Below are positions 50,101 to 58,220 of a stretch of DNA of 64,000 nt, in pieces; the first letter of the stretch is position 1; the number at the start of each line of letters is the position of its first letter. This DNA is from Neodontobutis hainanensis (taxonomy: Eukaryota; Chordata; Actinopteri; Gobiiformes; Odontobutidae), in contig JALDNG010000038.1 of the NCBI GenBank assembly GCA_024349245.1, forward strand, positions 5,182,001 through 5,246,000. The letters run 5' to 3'. A program made the position numbers and the translations under genes. The notes under the pieces were generated by a model. The model was not told the DNA's origin. It made no database searches and saw only the letters and a list, made by a program, of their open reading frames with translations.

Positions 50101-53100
50101 ACCCTCCATTGCCACAGCGAGCAGTCAGGATACAGCCACTGCAGGTGCTTATTTGGCAAGAAAAGGCCGCTGTAGAGTCTGTAATAGAAGTGCATGCATT
50201 AGGGCAGGTTTTTTTTTTTTTTTTTCACAGCGACAGCACTGTATAAATATTGTATTGAAGGCTGGAAAGAGAAAGAGCGTCTGTTGGTTTTTGTTGAAAG
50301 GAATGAATCATAGCCTTTTACTGACAACTGCCCCTCGTTCCACTCAGGTGTGACAGGTGAGGTGTGACAGGTGAGGTGACAACAGGAGCAGTGTCATACA
50401 GGCACGTGCGTCAGTAACCTTCCCATGTGGACATAGGGAGGTTAAAGTCTTTATTTCTAATTGAACACTAATTTACAGCAATATATAGCTGCATATTTAA
50501 GAATTACTCAACAAGATTGCACTGCATTTTAGGAATGTGGAAAAATCTAATGTGGCATTTCAACATTTTAAATTGTGAAACTGCCCAGTTCAAACAGGAA
50601 AACACAAACAGGAGGCGAATGAAAACAATGTCATTCATGCAATAGGACAGAGAAACTGAACATGCCACAGTACAGTTCTACAATATGCTCAATTAATCTT
50701 TTGGGTACATTCCCACAAACAATGCCAAACGCTGTATTTGTAAGTATTTAACTGTGTCAATTTATTTTCTATTGAAGCACATAAAATATGTCCAATATCC
50801 ACAATATTTCCATATATATTACAGAAACAGTTTGTGGTTTAAAGCAAATATAACACACGTGAAAAATGACAATTGTGCCCAAGCCTCAAACATAACTGTT
50901 ATAATAAGACTCTGTTTCTGCTTGAAATTCAATCTTCAACGCCAGGTTCCTCACTTCTATTTCTGACATATAGTGCTCAACATCTCCCACTCATCTCCTC
51001 TACTCTCCCCGTTCTCTCTTCAAATGTTGTCTTTACTTCTCACGATGCTTCTCTTCTGCTCCCACTCCCAGTCTGTCTCTCTTGTGAGCTCTTGAACCTC
51101 CAATATTTGTCTTAAGATACTCTGCCATTCTCTTTTATCCTTTCGCTGTTATCACCAATGCCTTTTCTCTTGTAACGCCTCACTCCTTCCACTTTTCTCT
51201 CTATAATGTCATTTTTTTAACTTCACATGCTTACTCATCCCAGTCATCGTTTTGACTCATGGCTTTGTAACCATCATGACTCCTTTTGACTTAATCCCTG
51301 GGCTGTAATGTAGAGTTGCCCGTTACATTTGAGAAAAGATTATTTGGGCTTCTGGTCACAAACAATAACCCAAGAGACATGACATTATGTCTCCCCCATC
51401 AGCTACTTTCCTTTTATTGCAACTCTGAGGGCTGTAGGGTGCAGAGGTCGAGCTGGAAGCTGAGTCCACTCAGTGTCACTGATTCGGTGACAGTTCACCC
51501 GGAGTTATTTCTTTTTGGCCACAGTTCAAGTCTCAAAGGATCATTATATCTGCAAAGCAATAAACTCTACAAACTACAAAAACGTTGGTGATGTATATAG
51601 AGCACCACCCCACTCAGAATCCTTCCATAGTTATGTTCCCATGTCAAACAAAACACGTTGAAATGAGCGTGTTTTTGTAGAGAGAATAAGATAAAAGGTT
51701 TCATATTCCAGACCTTTTGCAGTGTCTTTCATTATTATACAATCCAGTTAATCCAGCAATGCCTTCGTTTTGCTGAATACAACTATTCAGTTTTGTGTAG
51801 CTCTCAAAGGAAATCCTAGAAGCAACATGAAGTAACTAAATCTGGACCTGTTAGTGTTGTATCCCATCAGGGCGTGTGATCAAAGTACTTAAAAGCCAAG
51901 TAATGGAAATATAATAAAATATGCTGTGGTTCCTTTCAAGAGTGATACCACATAAAGCCATTTATCACAACATTTACCAAATATCGCCGGCCTGGGCTTA
52001 CCGTCATGGTTGGGGTTTCCCAGTGTCCATGGCTCGTCCGAGTCAAAGTGAGTGTCACCTCCGATTCCCGGCCCTGGGAAATAGGCATGGGCCAGGAAGC
52101 CACCCTCTCCGTCAAAAGGCGAGCTGTCACCATGGAAACCTGAAGCAAAGATGATGGTGATGTCCACATCTTTCTTGGTCCTTTCCAGCTCACTGTAGGG
52201 GACGGCTTCAAAGCGTAGCGGCGTCACGTTCTGCCAGACGTCGAACGCTCGTCGAATGGCATCGTGCGTTTCCTCCGCTCCAACTTTAGGCGTCACGTTC
52301 TTTATGCTGAACAGACAGAGGGTACACACGGGGAACATTATGTTGTGGAAAGACTTCTTTTTTCTGTTGGTTGTGATAAACAAATGTACTGTAAAATGGA
52401 TCGATAAGCTTTTAGGTGCGTCGACAACATTATGCAAATACAATAATAGCACTGATGGTCAATCTACATAATCACAGTTAGTTTTAAGAAAAAAAAGCTG
52501 TCACTATCAGTGTTTGCCCGGTGTGCCGCCATTTTGCGCTGATCCCATCCTCCAGCGGAGAGTTAAATGGAGCGTTTTGAGAGAGAAAACAGCTGAGTCC
52601 CTCCCCCGTCGACTTTGAGTAGCTGCAGGTGTGGAAAGGATGGGACAATTTCCTGCCGCTGGAATTTATTTTCTAATTAAGGATTATCAACAGCCCACTG
52701 CCCGCTGAGAGCCCCGGTCTGGTTCGGGCAGTCAGAAAAACCTCACTCTACTTTGCCTCAAGACTACATTTTTTAACTCCATTAAAATAGGGTTTTACTC
52801 TTGGGAAATGCACCCCAGACATATATTTTACATCTTCAAACCCAGAGGCCTGTAAACACCCCCTTCATGCTTTAAATAGTAGAAGTATATATGTTTTTTT
52901 TTAGATTCTTTTTTTTTTCATTATTTGTTCTAAGTTGTTTTAAGATTCTCCTTTCCTTCTTCAGAGAGTCTTGCTTCGAGCTGACAGCTTGTTATCGCTT
53001 TCATAAGAATAAATATTATCAGAAGGTCTAATACTTGCATCTGTCTTTTCATGTGCGATGAAAAAGGCAGCAGCTGTGTAAATTGCATATTGGTATTTAT

Positions 53101-56100
53101 TTATTTTGGTGCAACTTTTATTAATAAATTAAACTCAGTGAAAAGGTAAACATTAAGACTGGTACAAAATCATAATTTAATGCATCTTTGAATGAAGCTA
53201 ATCTGTTTGTGATAACCTTTTTTTTTCACGCTAATCATTTTCAGACACATGAGCAAAACATTAAATAGAATATCATTTTAAAGACGGATCTACAGAAAAC
53301 AGTTTTGTTTGAAGTGGACAAGTAATTATAAATGAAATCACATTCAGACATGATCAGGACACTTTTTTGTGACATAAACGCACTAGACAATGGCTCATAT
53401 AATGTCAAAATAAAATAATGTCAAAATAATGTCAAAATAAAATAAAAATAAAATATAAAATCAAAATGGTTGTGCCACCAAATGTAAAGGTGAGCGGCTT
53501 CAACTTGTTATTTAGTTAAACATTTTGATATTGTATTGCAGCCCTAACTATGTTATTGTGAAGGTCCAACGCAAATTGTCTTTAAAGTCACAAGAAAATT
53601 TGCATCTTTGCTGTTTCTTTAATAAAATGGATTAGGCCATGTATAATTTCTTTGATGCTCTATTCTAGACATTTAAGGACTCTGTTATGTCAAAAGTCAA
53701 ACTAAAAGCACAATCCAAGGTAGGATTGAAGGATTAATGGGTTTATAATGTAGCTAAATGAACCACCACAGTCTGAGAAAACGCAAAATAAAATCAAAAA
53801 CTGTAATAAGGAAATACCGTGGGTTTCAAGACAATGCCAGGTGTGATTTTGGAAAGTATTTGAGAACAATTCGTGTAGGTCATGAGGTAATAGTTACGGT
53901 CTTTGTTGAATACAACACAATACAGTTACAGAAGTGATTATGGAGGAGGATGTTCAGTTCTCTTTCGGGTTTTGAGTGCTCATTCAGCTGATGAAGTGAT
54001 GACTTGTTGTTGCCAATGATTAGATTTGTCAGAGGTTTGTGATATGTAACAGTCTGGAAATTGTCATTTTCTGTCCACAACTGTCCCTTTGAGGGTGTCT
54101 TTGCAGTACATGCTCACATCTGAAGATTTCCCAGCAATCTTAATTTACAGAGACAATCTTGAAGATCAGTTGAAGTGGCATTAGCCTGAGTGCAACGCTC
54201 GGCTGTTAAGTAAACCGTCTCTGTCTGATTGAGGCCACTTTATACGGGCAGCCCAAATGGCCCTTTTGTCTTTTGAAGTGCTCATGTAGGGCAGAGAGAA
54301 ATGCTCACGGTACAAATGTGTTAAACAAGGAAACAATCCCGCTTTCAAATCAATATCAGCTGACCCCAGGAGCCCCAGCACAGACACAAATGTTTTCCCT
54401 GAGGTTAAAACTGAGAGCCTCTCTTTAACAGATCTCATGAAAACGTCCTTGTCCTGTTTTCTGGGGTGACAATGAACAGCTTACACAACAACTGCAGCCA
54501 CTCGAGAAACAAAAATCTGGTTTCATTCGATTTATTCTGCCAAAGCACTGCATGTGGGAACTATTCTGAAGTGAAACTGAGAAGCACATGGGGAGAGAAA
54601 AAATCCAAGCGAAATAATCAGAACCTGCTCTCGGGCCACATAAAATATTAAAGTCCATGTTGTGAGGTGATAATGATTCCGGATGCAACTCATGTGCAAT
54701 AATAGTACCTGCATGCCGAGCGAGCAGTGGGGAGGCCAGAGCTAATTAGTGCCTCCCTGCAGCAGCCACTGTGTGTGGTTACATGGGAACTAGCACACAC
54801 CTGGGGCAGAAGCACTTTTTATTCCACTTTCTAAATGCCAAAGTTGTTTTTTTCAAAGATAATTTTTTAGCTACTTCTGAGAAAAGAAGTCAGAGAAAAA
54901 AAACATGAAAGTTAATTGATTCTTCAAAATGATAAGACCTATTTTGATGTAGGCTTCAGTTGTGTGATCAAACTCAATCACATGTAGCACTCTTTTCTCA
55001 AGACTTCACTTAATGTCTACGGCACCTTTTTATTCTGAATGTACACCAACATTATTTAAGGTTGAAAACATAGGGTGTATTTATTATGTGCAAAGAATGA
55101 GTCTTGTCTTTGTAGATTTGAGTTGGATTACCATAAAGGGTGTCAAATAAACTATCTCTGAACACAAATGGATAAACATACGTCCGTCTCATTCGACTCT
55201 AAAGGAATGGAGCATCACTAAAAGCCAACTCATCCTGCTTCCTCTGGCTAGAGCGGTCTTAACTATAAATTACACTCTGTGGTCTGACCTTAGCTACATT
55301 TCTCCTTCTGCAGCAGCTGAGTGGGACTTATAGCCTAAGCCTACACAGTTATCAGTTCTTGAGAGTGTATTTTTATTTTCATAGTCATGTTGTACGTAAC
55401 TGAAAAGCTTCTGCGGTGTCTCTCTGGGTTTAATTTATGGTCTAAGCTGAGAAATTGTCTGGCTCACCTTAAAATATATTATTTATGGTTCCAAAACTGT
55501 CAAAATGGAGTAGTGGACCAACAAAGTGTACGACTCTAAACCTCTGGATCTCCCTCTCTTCTCAGAAAATATCAGCCTGGCCAGCTGTCCTAATACTTCT
55601 ATTAGACACATGTCTGTGGATTCAAGATGGACCCGATTACAATTGGCCCAAGTTGTAAAGGCTGTAAAGAGAAAAGAGAGAAGTGTGTGGCTGACCAGGC
55701 CTTGTGAAAAAAAAGTGTTTTAACAAAAATCTTTCCCTCTTTAAAAATGGTTTGGACACCTCAGTAGTGATTACAGATGTCTTCATTTTCCAGAAGAACG
55801 ACCATGGCACTAATTTGAGACAAATGGAGCAGCTGCAGGCACATCTGATGACTGACTGTGTCCAGCAGGCACACATCTATGTACAAAAACCCTGTCAAAA
55901 TGCCCCATCCCGTTACATAACCCTAATCTGTGCGCTTCCACCGGGGTTTCCTCCTCTGCTCACAGCTCATCTCTTTTCAGTCCACAGCTGCTTCATCTCC
56001 AGCGCACTCCAGCACATCCCCTCTTCATCAAACGGCTCATTTAGTTTTTTTCAAATTCTGTCCGGTCACACATGAACAGCACAAAAAACATAATATTTCA

Positions 56101-58220
56101 AAAGGGAAAAAAAATGCAGCAATGCAGTGTCCCAATTCAGCAGCAGGTCACTGATCTACAAGATTATATTTAGCATGTAATACCGCTTATACATTTATCC
56201 TCGAGGCAGAGGGGAAAAAAACAAAAAAAAACAAGCCCACTTCTAAAGGATTATCTTGTGAAATATATGAAGCGAAAGGTGAGCAACACTATAGCACGCT
56301 GTAGAAAACAAAGCTGGAGGTGGGCTTCTGACCTCACTAAATCATCAGAGACATAATCGAGAATGTTGTCCTATACATTATTACTGATCTGGAGGGATGT
56401 CGGAAAAATGGGCTGGTGAATAATGAAGCTGGTCTCGATCTCGGGTGCGTGTGGCTTTGACTTTACAATTATTTCACATTTGTGCTACATGTTTTGTTGG
56501 ATGATTTTACACACTTGGCTTGGTTTTCTGAACCTTAGCTGAACCTGAGGCAGCAGAGCTTTTTGGAAGTTTTAGCATTTCAAGTCATTATTGATTGACT
56601 TAGTTAGAGATAAAGGAATCAGACTAAAACCGGAAGAGATGAAAAAGATCTCTGCCATAAAGCCATAAATCTTAAGCAGTTGAAAATGCAAGCAATTTTA
56701 GTATTTGTCCATTTTTTTAAAAAAGGGGACATAATCTTGAATAAATCTACTCACCTGTATGTGATATGTTTATGTTGCCACTTCTGTCCTGTGAGCGCGT
56801 ACCGCCTTTTTCTAACGTTTAATTTAGATACACCTCCCATCTGGTCAGGAACTCCACACCTGGGCTTTTTCATCCACCTAAAAACAAAAAAGGATGTTCA
56901 TTTAAGCTCAAATCAGACTTAAACAAGCCATATTTATTCACTTCATTGCGACTGCACACAGATCTACAGGGAATAAAAAGAAACAAGGCCTCACCTTATC
57001 GTGCTATCCCTACATCAACAATGCGAAGCAGAAGGGGAAGAAAAGAAGAGACAAGACAAACATAGCATTAGCTGATCACATTTCTTTGTGTGTCAACCCA
57101 GTGGTCAGCTGTACGCCTGCTTTCACACCACTGGCCACCTCGCTGCTATTTTACACTTCACTGGACAATCTCAGCTCATTGCTATTTGTGGCACGGATAG
57201 TGTTTCAGCGTTGGTGGGGACAAATGTCAGTGAGCACAGTTTTAGTGATTTGCAGGTTAGAGAAATCTGGTTAAAAGGTTAAAGCATTACATAAAGTTGA
57301 ACAAATGAGAGAATTATTTCTTATAGTTAGAGAGTAAGCACTCAATCCATTCTGTGGTGCCCCGCCGCCTGCACAGTCACTGAATTTTAAATAATAGTGG
57401 AAATCCAATGCTAACTGCAGAAATAAATCAATTTCTTCTTCTTTGAGACTATTCTAAACTAAATGGGTTTCCATGAAGCTGTAGCCAGGTTAAACATCTG
57501 AGTGAAGACAATTCAACATCTTTTTGTTAATCTAGAGCTGAAATAAACCTCTTCCTTTGAACCCATATCATGGTTGTCTTCTTGTAAAAGTGTAACTTTG
57601 ACTGATAGAACAGAAGAGCAATAAGCACAGTCCCTGTTCTTCTTTCTCTTCCACTCACTAATAATACTTTGGCATTTTGCTGCTTTTGATCTGACGATGG
57701 AGGTGTACTCTGAGTAAAAGGCTCCTTTGATCAAATTAAAACGGCACACTTAATCCATGTCAGGGTATCTTTGTGTCTGCCAAAATGTCTCAGTCTGCCT
57801 TCTGAATGTAAAGCAGGGAAAGAATAAGAGAGTGTTTGTCCGCCCAACGGGTAAATATCCAGATCACTTTGAGAATTTCAACAATAAAACAGATAAATGG
57901 CTACATCAGTCTCTTGACTTTGTGTTACTTAGTCAAGCTGAAGTAATATTCATATTAGACCCGATACACTTAACAGCAAACCACTAAAATACAGTCTTTA
58001 AAACCCCTCTAACTAAAACACTTTAACTGTACAATCCAACCCTGAACACGTGTCGTCTTCACTGAACTCACTGGATAGTGTTGCTGTCCAAGGTCCCCGT
58101 GACGTTGAGGCCGTAGCGGCGCTGCATGGCAGCGATAGCAGACTGCATGACTCTGGCAGAACGCAGCACTGACATTCTGGGGTCTGCAGGAGGGAGGTAG
58201 CCGTACCTCTGGAGCCATGC
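19856..58220 (-). CDS. mmp16: mmp16 gene span, exons 2-10 (MT3-MMP), 5' partial
   Basis: This is a membrane-type matrix metalloproteinase, a cell-surface zinc endopeptidase that cleaves extracellular matrix and activates proMMP-2. Coding blocks on the minus strand are 58220-58072, 56877-56755, 52306-52002, 37284-37123, 33945-33737, 26915-26777, 23640-23490, 22706-22591 and 20190-19856. They join in phase to 562 codons plus TGA. Domain order is propeptide, cysteine switch (C57), furin site (72-75), catalytic domain, hinge (248-295), hemopexin (298-487), stem, transmembrane helix (about 519-542) and tail. Assignment to MMP16 rather than MMP14, 15 or 24 rests on the hinge, the transmembrane segment with its KRKGTPRHILYCKRSMQEWV tail, and near-identity of the catalytic domain to what I recall of MMP16. 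The a or b teleost paralogue is undetermined. Exon 1 is missing from the window. Confidence 0.95.
20960..21160 (-). mobile_element. tRNA-derived SINE, reversed
   Basis: On the minus strand a tRNA-like head has GTAGCTCAGTGTCTAGAGCG (box A-like) and GTTCGATCCCC (box B-like). It is followed by GTCGTTGTGTCCTTGGGCAAG, TTGCCTCCAGTGGTGTCAAC, GCGCTTTGAGTGCCTA and GAAAAGCGCTATTTAAATA. It belongs to the same family as 9672-10018 and 29640-29752 but with a shorter head-to-body linker. Confidence 0.75.
21515..21605 (+). repeat. Interspersed repeat of the TTTAACCTTTATTTA type
   Basis: The sequence TTTAACCTTTATTTATCC, then AAGTCCCACTAACATTAC, then AATCTCTTTTGCAGGGGAGTC resembles a short repeat that I recall as common in fish genomes (TTTAACCTTTATTTAACC, AATCTCTTTTACAAGGGAG). 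It occurs only once in this window, so the family assignment is from memory and the edges are approximate. Confidence 0.45.
22591..22706 (-). CDS. mmp16: mmp16 exon 9: hemopexin blade 3/4 boundary
   Basis: The acceptor TTTTTAG precedes the base that completes R413. Residues 414-452 read YWRYNEEMRTMDPGYPKPIS, then VWRGVPESPQ and GAFVDKANG, the hemopexin repeat signature with DPGYPKPI. The donor is CG|GTAGGA, the least consensus-like donor of the gene. Phases (2 in, 1 out) match exons 8 and 10. Two neighbouring repeats do not intrude on the exon. Confidence 0.96.
22707..23489 (-). other. mmp16: mmp16 intron 8 (783 bp)
   Basis: This is the shortest intron seen in the gene. Roughly half of it is the reversed SINE-like element at 22905-23290. 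The remainder is AT-rich unique sequence with nothing else recognisable. Confidence 0.9.
22905..23290 (-). mobile_element. Near-full-length copy of second SINE-like family
   Basis: Read on the minus strand it starts GTGGCAGAGTGGTTAGCACT, then CCTCACAGCAAGACGGTTGA (tRNA-like head), continues with TCCGGGTACTCTGGTTCCTC, CCGTCCAAAGACATGCATG and CCAGGGTGTACCCCGCCTCA, and ends GGGATAGGCTCCAGTCACCC, CGACCCCTAACGGGAC and a GAATGAATGAAT tail. It is the most complete member here and can serve as reference for the partial copies at 10050, 16185, 29458, 39718 and 46905. Element families of this appearance are abundant in teleosts; I do not assign a database name. Confidence 0.75.
23490..23640 (-). CDS. 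mmp16: mmp16 exon 8: hemopexin blade 2/3
   Basis: The acceptor TTATGCAG precedes a GA that completes G363. Residues 364-412 include KQYWVFTDTALQSGYPKDIS, then QFGHGMP, then IETAVWWEDVAKTYFFKGD. The repeated YWxF, GYP and (T/K)YFFKG(D/N) patterns are hemopexin blade strands. The donor AG|GTGAGG leaves two bases of R413. In the family this propeller binds collagen and TIMP-2 and supports dimerisation at the cell surface. Confidence 0.96.
23641..26776 (-). other. mmp16: mmp16 intron 7 (3.1 kb)
   Basis: The intron is GT-AG (GTGAGC to TATGCAG). I see no repeat family shared with the rest of the window and no hidden exon. The open frame at 25462-25752 on the plus strand has no recognisable domain. 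Confidence 0.85.
26777..26915 (-). CDS. mmp16: mmp16 exon 7: hemopexin blade 1/2
   Basis: After the acceptor TTCCTCAG the exon starts in phase 0 with D317. Residues 317-362 read DHWFWRVRDN, then AVMPGYPMLISVFWRGLPPK, then IDAAYENSEGKFVFFK, and the exon ends on the first base of G363 with donor AG|GTGAGC. The FWRGLPPxIDAAYE strand is the hallmark of hemopexin blade 1 in MT-MMPs. Coding frame and phases fit exons 6 and 8. Confidence 0.97.
28146..28156 (+). repeat. Poly-G run (11 G)
   Basis: An uninterrupted run of eleven G preceded by GGGCC. Such runs are rare in this AT-rich sequence and are also error-prone in sequencing, so the exact length should be treated with caution. Confidence 0.85.
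29458..29562 (+). repeat. 3' fragment of second SINE-like family
   Basis: The blocks ATTGTCCAGGTTGTAACCCG, GGGATAGGCTCCAGTCAC, CGACCCCTAACGGGAC and GAATGAATGATT match the 3' third of the copy at 22905-23290 in reverse complement. The head is absent. Confidence 0.7.
29640..29752 (+). repeat. Headless SINE (first family)
   Basis: The blocks TTCACACTGTCGTTGTGTCC, TTGGGCAAGACACTTAACCC, ACCTTGCCTCCAGTGGTG, AGCTTTGAGTGCC and TATATAAAAG match the 3' body of 20960-21160 and 9672-10018. No tRNA-like head is present, as expected for a 5'-truncated retroposed copy. Confidence 0.7.
33737..33945 (-). CDS. mmp16: mmp16 exon 6: proline-rich hinge and start of hemopexin
   Basis: The acceptor CGCTGCAG precedes GG completing G247. 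Residues 248-295 are the linker between catalytic and hemopexin domains, rich in proline and basic residues (PPDKLPQPTKPLP, APPPRSHPPSDPRK, PPRLPPPSHP). Residues 296-316 (NICDGGFNTLAILRREMFVFK) open the propeller, with C298 as the first hemopexin cysteine. The donor AAG|GTAAGA is in phase 0. The C-rich composition leaves several antisense frames open; these are shadows. The hinge resembles MMP16 more than MMP14, 15 or 24. Confidence 0.96.
33946..37122 (-). other. mmp16: mmp16 intron 5 (3.2 kb)
   Basis: The intron is GT-AG (GTAAGT to CTGCAG). It holds a short internal piece of the first SINE family with an ATT microsatellite (36668-36755). No hidden exon is recognised. Confidence 0.85.
36668..36755 (+). 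repeat. Internal SINE fragment with (ATT)n
   Basis: GTGTGTGAATGTTTGGTGATGG, GCCGGAGAGTCGGTAGGC and ATGGTTGCCATGTCT align to the centre of the SINE at 9672-10018 (GTGATGGTCGGAGAGG, AATGGCTGCCACGTCTC). The fragment runs into seven ATT triplets at 36730-36750. Confidence 0.6.
37123..37284 (-). CDS. mmp16: mmp16 exon 5: catalytic zinc site and Met-turn
   Basis: The acceptor TTCCAAG precedes GT completing G193. Residues 194-246 read NDLFLVAVHELGHALGLEHS, then NDPTAIMAPFYQYM, then DTDNFKLPMDDLLGIQKIY. H202, H206 and H212 are the catalytic zinc ligands, E203 the general base, and M220 the Met-turn residue of metzincins. All key residues are intact, so an active enzyme is expected. The donor is G|GTAAGT. 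Read-through would add only the residues KSKMTTQATQ before a stop at 37088. Confidence 0.98.
39069..39704 (+). repeat. 18-bp minisatellite, about 35 copies
   Basis: The unit AACTCCTACTACACTCAA repeats about 35 times with few substitutions, mainly CTC/CAC and AAAC/ACAC variants. Because the period is a multiple of three and the unit has no stop in five of its six frames, it creates long open frames: NSYYTQ, LLLHSK and TPTTLK on plus, SVVGVL and CSRSFE on minus. That simultaneous openness, the intronic position and lack of exon signals argue against coding. The array ends at the boundary of a SINE fragment. Confidence 0.95.
39718..39870 (+). repeat. 3' fragment of second SINE-like family with (AATC)n
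   Basis: GTGAGAGTGAATGGTTGTCTG, CCAGAGTGTACCCCGCCTAG and GGGATAGGCTCTAGTCACCC match the 3' half of the element at 22905-23290. The fragment ends in five AATC units. CAGGCCTTTCTGT at 39704-39716, right after the minisatellite, may be a leftover of the same SINE head. Confidence 0.7.
46905..47075 (-). repeat. Second SINE-like family, head portion, reversed
   Basis: The plus strand shows AACCAGAGCACCCAGAGGAA, GGGGAAAACATGCAAACTCC, GGGAATTGAACCTAGGACC and GTAAGGCAGGAGTGCTAACC, followed by GCCACCATG. These match the head half of 22905-23290. On the minus strand the GGTCCTAGGTTCAATTCCC block is box B-like. Confidence 0.7.
52002..52306 (-). CDS. mmp16: mmp16 exon 4: catalytic domain with MT-loop
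   Basis: The acceptor CTGTTCAG precedes the C that completes S91. Residues 92-193 contain IKNVTPKVGAEE, then AIRRAFDVWQNVTPLRFEAV, then the MT-loop VPYSELERTKKDVD (126-139), an insertion specific to membrane-type MMPs. Next come FASGFHGDSSPFDGEGG, LAHAYFPGPGIGGDTHFD and SDEPWTLGNPNHDG. H149, D151, H164 and H177 are the structural-zinc ligands. N94-V-T and N117-V-T are possible N-glycosylation sequons, though the second is followed by proline. The donor is G|GTAAGC. Confidence 0.98.
52307..56754 (-). other. mmp16: mmp16 intron 3 (4.4 kb)
   Basis: The intron is GT-AG (GTGAGT to GTTCAG). A GC-rich segment about 200-330 bases upstream of exon 4 contains GCCGCCATTTTG on plus (near 52526), a good match to a YY1 motif. 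A TCAAAATAAAA-type simple repeat lies at 53401-53470. Nothing else is recognised. Confidence 0.85.
53401..53470 (+). repeat. AATGTCAAAATAAAA simple repeat
   Basis: Three close copies of ATGTCAAAATAA pass into AAAATA-rich sequence. This is low-complexity intronic DNA. Confidence 0.8.
56755..56877 (-). CDS. mmp16: mmp16 exon 3: cysteine switch and furin site
   Basis: The acceptor TTTTTAG precedes the G completing Q50. Residues 51-90 read WMKKPRCGVPD (cysteine switch, C57), then QMGGVSKLNV, then RKRR (72-75), then YALTGQKWQHKHITY. C57 keeps the zymogen latent by coordinating the catalytic zinc. RKRR fits furin-type convertase cleavage, which in MT-MMPs activates the enzyme before it reaches the surface, leaving Y76 as the new N-terminus. 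The donor is AG|GTGAGT. No long open frame reveals this exon; I found it by its motif and phase. Confidence 0.96.
56878..58071 (-). other. mmp16: mmp16 intron 2 (1.2 kb)
   Basis: The intron runs from donor GTGAGT to acceptor TTTTTAG. It is AT-rich sequence without repeat families shared elsewhere in the window or a further exon. Confidence 0.85.
58072..58220 (-). CDS. mmp16: mmp16 exon 2: propeptide
   Basis: The acceptor GTGTGTTAG precedes a phase-0 start. Residues 1-49 read AWLQRYGYLPPADPRMSVLR, then SARVMQSAIAAMQRRYGLNV, then TGTLDSNTI. WLQxYGYLP and the QxxYGLxxTGxLD pattern are the peptidoglycan-binding-like fold of the MMP propeptide. N39-V-T is a possible N-glycosylation sequon. The exon ends with CA of Q50 before donor GTGAGT. 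This is the most 5' exon that I can place. Confidence 0.96.

Larger units (their letters stand above)
37285..52001 (-). other. mmp16: mmp16 intron 4 (14.7 kb), largest complete intron
   Basis: This GT-AG intron splits the catalytic domain between residues 193 and 194. It contains the 18-bp minisatellite (39069-39704), SINE pieces (39718-39870, 46905-47075), homopolymer tracts near 40150, 41415, 49242 and 50210, and a GC-rich patch (45040-45310) with open frames on both strands. The remaining long gene-free stretches show nothing that I can identify. Confidence 0.85.
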
